Origin: Methanomicrobiales archaeon
GTDB lineage: Archaea > Halobacteriota > Methanomicrobia > Methanomicrobiales > Methanospirillaceae
NCBI GenBank assembly: GCA_012520015.1
Contig: JAAYPD010000453.1
Span: 1-9,624 of the forward strand
Direction: 5' to 3'
Length of the DNA stretch: 9,624 nt
Shown: one piece after another, positions 1-5,108 of the stretch
Position numbering within the stretch: position 1 is the stretch's first letter
How the letters are laid out: each line of letters opens with the position of its first letter
Made by a program: the position numbers and the translations under genes
Notes under the pieces: generated by a model
What the model was told of the DNA's origin: nothing
The model's database searches: none
The model's input: the letters and a program-made list of their open reading frames with translations, nothing else

Positions 1-1595
1 CCGCAGTATGGCATGAACGTGCATGGATCAATCACGGAGAACCAGTGATATTCCCCGTTTCTAAGATCAGCCGGGACAGTGACGACAATTGTATTGGAGA
101 GCTGTTCACCGACACAGATGCTGCTTATCTCCCATGAGCCAAGATACCTTGCAGTTGACGGATCAAATGAGCTGTAAGGTGAGAGATAGTATGCAACGGT
201 TACCTGGCTTGCACATGCATTACCGATATTTGTGATTGTGTCTGCAATCTCCACATCTTCGCCAGGATTTGCACATGGAAACTTTGTTCTTACATGTGCC
301 AGGTCCGGAATTCTTGCGGAAGGATTGTACTCAACGCGTACCGGCCTGTTTCCGGTCCAGAAATTATTGGCCGTATTTATTTCAGGCGGGCTTGAAGTAA
401 CGGTTATCTTCTTTGTCAGGTAGTAGATACCAGCATGTGTCCCTCCGGGAACACCGATAGTTAACTGAGATGTCCGGGTCTCGCCTGCTTTCAGGTTATG
501 GATTGTCCACCAGTCAAGGTGCTTTGCATCTGACCCGGTATCGTCAGACGAGAGCAGGTATTCTACCCTTACAATTCCTGCCGTTGATCCTCCGATATTA
601 GTAACAGAGTCGGTGATCTTGTTTCCTTCCCCAATATACAGTATATTAGGATAATCCGTTCTTACGGTCACGACATCTGGTTCAGGGGAGGTCGGTATCT
701 TATCTCCTGCAGGAATGGTCGGCCGGTTATCGGTTAATGGTCTTATGATGGAGACTGGATCACCTGATATCCAGTATGCTGATGAATCTTCGTCAATGAT
801 CTCAACCGGCAGGGATGAAAAGACAAGGAAATAATTTCCATCCTGAATATCATCGCTGATGGAAAGAGAGTCCTCAACAGTTATCTCGCTCTTTGGCCGG
901 ATGAGGAAATTGTCTGAATCTCCGATGAAGATGAGGTCATCAGAGATCATGCCTGACTGTGAAAGGTAATAGAAAATTTTCGTCTCCGCCTGGTATTGTT
1001 CATTGGAATTTGTCAGGATTGTCCTGGTAAAAAGCGTGCCTGACTCTTGTGAATAGACCGGATCTTCGCTGTAACCTATGATACCACCCTCTTCAATTCC
1101 AGACACATGAATATGGCCTTCTCCCCCTGGCAGATATGAACCTGCATCACCTGATTCACCTTGTATATTGTTGTCTTTAATAAAACGCCGGACCTGGTAA
1201 TCACCGGCCCTGACATCAGGAGGAACAGGGAAAGTTGTGTTGATCATCTTTTGCCCGCCACGGACAAGGCTCTGGATGCTTATCTCCCCAAGTAATATTC
1301 CGGGTTGGTTCCCGTCACTGCTTTCAAGCATATAGCTTATCGAGAAAGGTCCGGTTGATAATCTGCCCTGGTTTCGGATAATGTCAATTACCCGTAAGTA
1401 AGTTCCGGCAAGAACATCTTCCGGCAGCTTCATCGATATCCCGGTAATGTCTGATATACTGTCATCAGCCTTAACGGACAATCCTGGCAGCTTCAGTACC
1501 TCTTTACCTGTATCACTCTCATAAGGCAGAGAGATAGGAGAGAAGAAACAGAGGGATATGAGAATAAAATACAGTATATATCTTTGATAATTCAT
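1..1595 (-). CDS. Secreted CARDB-repeat protein, partial (C-terminus beyond window)
   Basis: A single open minus-strand frame of 531 codons runs from the ATG at 1593-1595 off the left edge with no stop. The protein begins with a signal peptide (residues 1-23, MNYQRYILYFILISLCFF then SPISL), so it should be exported. The remainder is a series of about 110-130-residue beta-rich repeats at roughly 35-165, 165-285, 305-425 and 428-531+. Repeats 3 and 4 show typical CARDB features: an opening PDxxxVRT/PDLAHVRT strand, a G(E/N) turn, an (D/T)xxTNIG motif (residues 332-335 and 455-458), V.YYLS/VEYLLS strands, and a G-rich GT-HAGIYYL / RNGEYHW turn. CARDB domains are extracellular Ig-like modules thought to serve adhesion or scaffolding. 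The start is supported by AGGAG at 1608-1612, 12 bases upstream. It lies 44 bases after the TPR gene and is probably co-transcribed with it. Repeat 4 holds five cysteines, absent from repeats 1-3. The C-terminal anchor and total length are unknown. Confidence 0.85.
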   Translation of the reverse strand, partial: MNYQRYILYFILISLCFFSPISLPYESDTGKEVLKLPGLSVKADDSISDITGISMKLPEDVLAGTYLRVIDIIRNQGRLSTGPFSISYMLESSDGNQPGILLGEISIQSLVRGGQKMINTTFPVPPDVRAGDYQVRRFIKDNNIQGESGDAGSYLPGGEGHIHVSGIEEGGIIGYSEDPVYSQESGTLFTRTILTNSNEQYQAETKIFYYLSQSGMISDDLIFIGDSDNFLIRPKSEITVEDSLSISDDIQDGNYFLVFSSLPVEIIDEDSSAYWISGDPVSIIRPLTDNRPTIPAGDKIPTSPEPDVVTVRTDYPNILYIGEGNKITDSVTNIGGSTAGIVRVEYLLSSDDTGSDAKHLDWWTIHNLKAGETRTSQLTIGVPGGTHAGIYYLTKKITVTSSPPEINTANNFWTGNRPVRVEYNPSARIPDLAHVRTKFPCANPGEDVEIADTITNIGNACASQVTVAYYLSPYSSFDPSTARYLGSWEISSICVGEQLSNTIVVTVPADLRNGEYHWFSVIDPCTFMPYC

Positions 1596-1639
1596 GTATG
1601 TGGGTATCTCCTGCCCGGTGAAAATCTTTTTGGGAAAAC

Positions 1640-2152
1640 TCATCCGGCATTCCGGACAAGAATTCCCAGTACGGTAATAAGGGCAAGAAAAGCTGATAAT
1701 GGTGACAGGGGTGTCTCTTCTTTAGGTGCACTTTTTAAAAGCAGTTCTTTATCAATCCGGTACTTGACCACATCAGGATCTATCGCGATGGCCATGTCGT
1801 ATGCCATACCTGCCTCTTCGTACATCCCAAGAAGGCCATATGCAGTACCCATGTTATCATAGGCCATGGAAGAGTTCGGAACAAGCTTCACTGTCTCGTT
1901 CCATGCCATTATCGCCTTTTCATACTCCTTCAATCCGGCATAGGCAAGGCCTATATTATACCAGGCATTTGCAGAAAGAGAGGGATCTGCGAGCTTTGCC
2001 TGCATCCAGAACTCTATTGCTTTATCCAGTGAACCATGCGAGTAATGGCCGTTCCCTATCTCAAACAGGTCTTCTCCTGTATAAACCGGAGCAGCAGAGG
2101 TGGCTAATACCAGCATGGGGATGAGAAATATGATTGGAATTTTTTTCAGCAT
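1640..2152 (-). CDS. Exported TPR-repeat protein with C-terminal transmembrane anchor
   Basis: The protein has 170 residues. Residues 1-21 form a signal peptide (MLKKIPIIFLIPMLVLATSAA). Three tandem tetratricopeptide repeats follow at about 28-61, 62-95 and 96-129; repeats 2 and 3 show the diagnostic pattern (AWYNIGLAYAGLKEYEKAI and AYDNMGTAYGLLGMYEEA). A short charged linker leads to a hydrophobic segment at about 150-166 that ends with Arg, so the TPR part should sit outside the cell, held by a C-terminal helix. TPRs are protein-binding scaffolds; the partner is unknown, but the CARDB protein encoded just downstream is an obvious candidate. The ATG at 2150-2152 is chosen because it precedes the signal peptide; the Shine-Dalgarno site there is weak. 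The C-terminal hydrophobic tail plus basic end resembles sorting signals, but I see no clear PGF or PEF motif, so plain membrane anchoring is the safer reading. Confidence 0.85.
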   Translation of the reverse strand: MLKKIPIIFLIPMLVLATSAAPVYTGEDLFEIGNGHYSHGSLDKAIEFWMQAKLADPSLSANAWYNIGLAYAGLKEYEKAIMAWNETVKLVPNSSMAYDNMGTAYGLLGMYEEAGMAYDMAIAIDPDVVKYRIDKELLLKSAPKEETPLSPLSAFLALITVLGILVRNAG

Positions 2153-2210
2153 CCTGTTACTCTTAATTATCTGTATTCTGCCATTGTTAAGATTCTTCTC
2201 CTGTACTAAA

Positions 2211-2226
2211 GAGAAGAAAAAAAAGA
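2211..2226 (-). terminator. Oligo-T terminator after the DUF169 gene
   Basis: Immediately after the stop codon of the DUF169 gene, the minus strand reads TCTTTTTTTTCTTCTC (T8 at 2217-2224). Archaeal RNA polymerase terminates at such U-rich stretches without needing a hairpin. It would close the phosphatase-NAD kinase-DUF169 transcript and separate it from the TPR/CARDB pair, whose promoter would then have to lie in 2153-2210. I cannot point to a convincing TATA box there. Confidence 0.55.
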
Positions 2227-2940
2227 TTATGAAGATCCTGCTGCACCTGTTACTATCTTAAGAGCGTAAGTAATTTCAGGAATCATCTCTATCGGAATGC
2301 CCATTACCATTTCTCCTTCTTCTATTCCGGAATACTTCCTTGACCCGTCGCATCCAAGTGAGTAGTTAGGTGTGCCATTGAGGTATACCTGCGCACAGGC
2401 ATCTGAACATACCGATTGAATACCGGAGAAATTTGATGTTATACGGCCCCCAAGACGGTACAGGTTGCTTTGGGCAAGCTTTAGCATGGACTTTGGTTTG
2501 GTGATAATTAATACAAGCGTGGGGTCAAAAGGCGCTTTTTCTAATGGTGCATATAATGTGGCACAGGTGGTTAGTGACTCGACATGGGGCACGCGATCAA
2601 TTGTCCTTTTACAGGCGGCCCATGATTCGAACTTTCCTAATTTATAATAAAATTCTCCGGACTTCAGCGTTGGGGTCAGCTCCCTCAGCCCAAGGGCCCA
2701 TGAGCCGCCCATGCAGGAATGATTATCGACAGTTGCGTAGAATATCCTGCCTTCTTTCCTGGCCATTCCAACCATCTGGCAATGACGCAGCTTTTCTGAT
2801 ATATGGTCCATCCCTTCGGGGATCTCGTCAGCCGTTTTACAAAACTTGAAAGCAACGGGAGATCCGTCAAGGTTCAGGGTCTCTTTCAATACTTTCGATG
2901 CCTCTGCATAATCAAACCTGGTTCTTATAACGTCCTGCAT
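2227..2940 (-). CDS. DUF169 family cysteine-rich protein
   Basis: The frame could begin at an ATG ending at 2967, but the ATG at 2938-2940 (MQDVIRTRFDYAEA) is preferred: it has GAGAGG at 2951-2956, ten bases upstream, and yields 237 residues, a usual length for the family. The protein resembles DUF169 proteins, found in many methanogens and anaerobes and without an established function: SPVAFKF near residues 27-33, HCQM near 53-56, the HSCMGGSWALGL motif at 74-85, and the SVCSDACA pair at 177-183. Eight cysteines (C34, C54, C76, C110, C126, C178, C182, C197) in a protein with no signal peptide point to a cytoplasmic protein that may bind a metal or Fe-S cluster; this is inference. The gene starts 57 bases after the NAD kinase stop with no clear TATA box between, so it may be the last gene of that operon. 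Confidence 0.8.
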   Translation of the reverse strand: MQDVIRTRFDYAEASKVLKETLNLDGSPVAFKFCKTADEIPEGMDHISEKLRHCQMVGMARKEGRIFYATVDNHSCMGGSWALGLRELTPTLKSGEFYYKLGKFESWAACKRTIDRVPHVESLTTCATLYAPLEKAPFDPTLVLIITKPKSMLKLAQSNLYRLGGRITSNFSGIQSVCSDACAQVYLNGTPNYSLGCDGSRKYSGIEEGEMVMGIPIEMIPEITYALKIVTGAAGSS

Positions 2941-2997
2941 GGTACTCAGTCCTCTCGTCCATATCATACAGGAATCAAGTTAAACTTTTCTTTTTGT

Positions 2998-3819
2998 TCA
3001 CAGGTGTCTGAGTTTCCTGTTAATCTTTTCAAAAAAATTCTGGCCTGCATCAAGGAATAAAGCCGGACTTGCGCTTTTTGATAGCTCTAAAGTGTAGCGG
3101 GTATCAAGATGGATCTCTGTCTGCCCGTCAATTACAAGCTTTGCCGGTTTGGTGGTTTCAAGGGTAATAGAAACAGTTCTTGATGAATCGATAAGGTGCG
3201 GACGGTTGGATAACATGAAAGGTGCCAGGGGAACCATTAAAAATCCTTCGACCCGTGGATCTACTATTGGGCCTCCGGCACTCATCGCATAGGCAGTAGA
3301 GCCTGTTGGTGTACTGATTATCAAACCATCAGCCCTGAACTGTTCGGCCACTTTTCCATTAATGTGGATGAGGAACTTCAGCATTTTTGCTGGTCTGTCG
3401 GTGACAATTAATGCCTCGTTAAGCGCTGTCCCGATAACTTTTCCATTCATGCGAAGTTCGATCCGCATCCGCGCTTCAAGGCTCAAAGGTTCTTTTAACA
3501 GAGAAATGAGAGTGGATATATCTTCGGGTTCAATATCTGCCAGAAACCCTACTTCCCCATAATTTATTCCCACAACCGGGACCTGCACAGGCATCCTCTG
3601 TGTTGCAAGAAGTATAGTCCCGTCTCCGCCAACAATAATGACCAGGTCCGGGGGGCTTTTGGAATTGAAGACCGGGGAGAGATTTTCATGGAGGTTCTCG
3701 CTATAAATGGCTGCCTGGTGTCCGTTTCTGATAAGTATCTCTACAAGGTCTGATGAAAAAGAATCAATCCTGGAGTCGCCAAACCGGTTTATTATGAGGA
3801 TATTCAATGATCTGGTCAA
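2998..3819 (-). CDS. nadK: NAD kinase (ATP-NAD/polyphosphate-NAD kinase)
   Basis: This cytoplasmic enzyme phosphorylates NAD to NADP and is the only known route to NADP. Its 273 residues match the family length. The sequence shows the GGDGT motif at 64-68 with the catalytic Asp66, the NE pair at 134-135 (LNEALI), the conserved glycine-rich block running from DGLIISTPTGSTAYA (164-178) to SAGGPIVDP, and DGQ at 231-233. The start codon is TTG (3817-3819): the N-terminal strand SLNILIINRFG fits the family only from here, and AGGTGA at 3826-3831, six bases upstream, is a good Shine-Dalgarno site that overlaps the stop codon of the preceding phosphatase gene. Translation of the two is therefore probably coupled. 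The upstream phosphatase plus this kinase match, in order, the two halves of the fused M. jannaschii enzyme MJ0917. Confidence 0.95.
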   Translation of the reverse strand: MTRSLNILIINRFGDSRIDSFSSDLVEILIRNGHQAAIYSENLHENLSPVFNSKSPPDLVIIVGGDGTILLATQRMPVQVPVVGINYGEVGFLADIEPEDISTLISLLKEPLSLEARMRIELRMNGKVIGTALNEALIVTDRPAKMLKFLIHINGKVAEQFRADGLIISTPTGSTAYAMSAGGPIVDPRVEGFLMVPLAPFMLSNRPHLIDSSRTVSITLETTKPAKLVIDGQTEIHLDTRYTLELSKSASPALFLDAGQNFFEKINRKLRHL

Positions 3820-3825
3820 CTCAGT

Positions 3826-3831
3826 TCACCT
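3826..3831 (-). promoter_or_regulatory. Shine-Dalgarno site of nadK embedded in upstream stop codon
   Basis: Minus-strand AGGTGA is made of the last sense codon AGG and the stop TGA of the phosphatase gene, and lies six bases before the TTG start of NAD kinase. It matches the anti-Shine-Dalgarno of archaeal 16S rRNA (complement of TCACCT). It decides the start choice and implies translational coupling. Confidence 0.7.
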
Positions 3832-4602
3832 TAGATATTCTATTACTTTCCTGTGAAGATGTGTATTTGTCCCGACAAGACAGTTACCAATACTTACCTC
3901 ATCAGGAAGACTTAGTCTGTTTCCATCCCGGTCGCTGACAATTCCTCCTGCTTCTTCAAGTATTAGTAAACCTGCCGCTGCATCGGTTGCCCGGAGAGTC
4001 CGCCGGAGATCTACAAAACCGTCAATCTTTCCTGCACCAACATAAGATAGTTCGAGTGCAGATGCACCAAACTGCCGAAATCGCCTTATCTTCCTGATGA
4101 GATGCACCACACGGTCATACTGGAAATGTTTTCCATATATGCTCATTGCACTGGCCTGAAGATCTTTTGTATCTGACACCCTGATTGGAACTCCATTCAT
4201 GAATGATCCCTTCCCTTTCTTTGCCGAGAAGATATCCCCATTGGAGAGGTTGCCGACAAATCCTTCCACAAGCCTTTCGTCCTTTACAAATGCAAGAGAA
4301 AGGGCAAAAAAAGGAATGTTCATTAAGGCATTATATGTCCCGTCTACAGGATCAAGAAAAATTGTCCCGGTATCTCCTTCCATCTCTACTTTTCCGGCCT
4401 CTTCGCTGATTAGCAGATGGCAGATGTTCTCCTCTTTAATGTGTGAGATGGCAATGTCCTCTGCAATTTTATCAATATATTTCGTTGGTGTTCCATCTGC
4501 TCCTGTTCCTGTTATAACTCCTGCTTCAGGCGTTCCGACAAGAGGTGTGACAGCTCTTCTAATCTCTGTAAAAATGGTATTGCTGGTCTGATAAAAATCC
4601 AT
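3826..4602 (-). CDS. suhB: Archaeal fructose-1,6-bisphosphatase / inositol monophosphatase family phosphatase (possible NADP phosphatase)
   Basis: From the ATG at 4600-4602 the protein has 258 residues, close to the roughly 252 of characterised archaeal type IV FBPase/IMPases such as MJ0109 and AF2372. An upstream in-frame start ending at 4677 would add 25 residues that do not resemble the family, and would start upstream of the probable transcription start. Motifs seen: GTPTKYID (38-44), SEE at 66-68, the metal-binding DPVDGT at 84-89 (Asp84, Asp87), and ATDAAAG around Asp207, equivalent to the WDxAAG motif. These are the Mg2+-dependent phosphatase residues. Members hydrolyse inositol-1-phosphate and fructose-1,6-bisphosphate. 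Because NAD kinase follows six bases later in the same order as in fused MJ0917, NADP phosphatase activity is a reasonable alternative or additional role. The gene symbol is by family only. Transcription probably starts from the divergent promoter near 4655-4662. Confidence 0.9.
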   Translation of the reverse strand: MDFYQTSNTIFTEIRRAVTPLVGTPEAGVITGTGADGTPTKYIDKIAEDIAISHIKEENICHLLISEEAGKVEMEGDTGTIFLDPVDGTYNALMNIPFFALSLAFVKDERLVEGFVGNLSNGDIFSAKKGKGSFMNGVPIRVSDTKDLQASAMSIYGKHFQYDRVVHLIRKIRRFRQFGASALELSYVGAGKIDGFVDLRRTLRATDAAAGLLILEEAGGIVSDRDGNRLSLPDEVSIGNCLVGTNTHLHRKVIEYLR

Positions 4603-4630
4603 AAGAGTAACCTGTTCTCCTTTTTGGACG

Positions 4631-4663
4631 GTGTATTTATGTAAGGTTGACACGTAAATATAA
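4631..4663. promoter_or_regulatory. Divergent TATA-like boxes between phosphatase/nadK operon and aIF5A
   Basis: The 83-base region between the two start codons (4603-4685) has two AT-rich boxes in inverted orientation: TATTTA at 4634-4639 and TAAATATA at 4655-4662. On the minus strand the second reads TATATTTA and would place a start about 25 bases on, near 4632, leaving a leader of some 30 bases with GGAG at 4617-4620. On the plus strand the first box would place a start near 4660, leaving a leader of about 25 bases with AGGTG at 4677-4681. The positions fit archaeal promoter geometry, but the boxes are imperfect and the start sites are inferred. Confidence 0.4.
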
Positions 4664-4676
4664 CCAGCTTTTCCCA

Positions 4677-4681
4677 AGGTG
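4677..4681 (+). promoter_or_regulatory. Ribosome binding site of aIF5A
   Basis: AGGTG lies four bases before the ATG at 4686 and fixes the start over the in-frame TTG at 4647, which has no such site and would add 13 residues unlike the family. Confidence 0.7.
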
Positions 4682-4685
4682 TTTT

Positions 4686-5069
4686 ATGAAAGAACAGACT
4701 GAAGTTGGTAAGCTTAAAGAAGGAAAATACCTGTTAGTTGAAGATGAACCGTGTAAGATCTTGTCGATATCTATCTCAAAGCCTGGGAAACATGGTGCTG
4801 CCAAGGCCCGTCTTGATGTCATGGGTATATTTGATGGTGTCAAGAGGTCTATCGTTCAGCCGGTGTCAGCAAAGGTGTATGCTCCGATTGTTGAGCGGAG
4901 AAATGCCCAGGTTATCTCTATTGCCGGAAATGTTGTTCAGATGATGGATCTTGAAAGCTATGAAAATTTTGAGGTCACTGTTGATGATGAGGTTCTGGGC
5001 AGAATAGAGACAGGAAAAGAGATTGTATATATTTATTCAATGGAAAAAAGGAAGATTGATTTCTTATAA
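4686..5069 (+). CDS. eif5a: Translation initiation factor 5A (aIF5A, hypusine-containing)
   Basis: This 127-residue protein is the archaeal counterpart of eIF5A and bacterial EF-P. It binds the ribosome and relieves stalling at prolines and other difficult peptide bonds. The hypusination loop is SKPGKHGAAK (residues 31-40), with Lys35 as the expected site of (deoxy)hypusine modification. The N-terminal SH3-like domain covers about 1-68, and the C-terminal OB-fold about 72-127 (VISIAGNVVQMMDLESYE, then IETGKEIVYIY). The length is typical of archaeal members. It starts at the ATG with AGGTG four bases upstream and ends at a clear terminator. It is transcribed alone, divergent from the phosphatase/NAD kinase operon and convergent with the anchored-protein pair. 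Many K-E-rich and proline-rich proteins, including the neighbouring P-rich stalk proteins, would benefit from aIF5A, but no specific link is implied. Confidence 0.97.
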   Translation: MKEQTEVGKLKEGKYLLVEDEPCKILSISISKPGKHGAAKARLDVMGIFDGVKRSIVQPVSAKVYAPIVERRNAQVISIAGNVVQMMDLESYENFEVTVDDEVLGRIETGKEIVYIYSMEKRKIDFL

Positions 5070-5078
5070 TTTTTTTAA

Positions 5079-5103
5079 GCAAAAAGGTTTGCCTGATTTT
5101 TTT
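5079..5103 (+). terminator. Hairpin plus T-tract terminator of aIF5A
   Basis: GCAAA (5079-5083), loop AAGG, TTTGC (5088-5092) can form a five-base-pair stem, followed after four bases by T7 at 5097-5103. A further T run at 5070-5076 directly follows the stop codon. Either T run is enough for archaeal termination. On the minus strand the hairpin loop contributes CTTTTTGC, and since both strands are AT-rich the 39-base gap may serve both convergent genes. Confidence 0.6.
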
Positions 5104-5108
5104 AATTA

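Noticed and set aside
232..423. Plus-strand open frame of 63 codons
   Set aside because: It lies wholly inside the minus-strand CARDB gene, which has a continuous frame with clear repeats, and its product has no recognisable features.
1536..1560. Possible lipobox at Cys16 of the CARDB protein
   Set aside because: The cysteine sits in the middle of the hydrophobic stretch without an L-A/S-G/A-C context, so lipidation is not supported.
1640..1710. Archaeosortase sorting signal at the TPR protein C-terminus
   Set aside because: There is a hydrophobic helix with a basic end but no PGF, PEF or similar motif before it; an ordinary membrane anchor explains it.
1519..1731. Minus-strand frame of 70 codons spanning the TPR/CARDB junction
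   Set aside because: It overlaps both better-supported genes in another frame and its His/Leu-rich product looks random.
2160..2200. Short upstream reading frame (ATGGCAGAATACAGATAA, minus strand) before the TPR gene
   Set aside because: Five codons with no conserved meaning; an upstream GGAG lies nearby but chance is enough to explain it.
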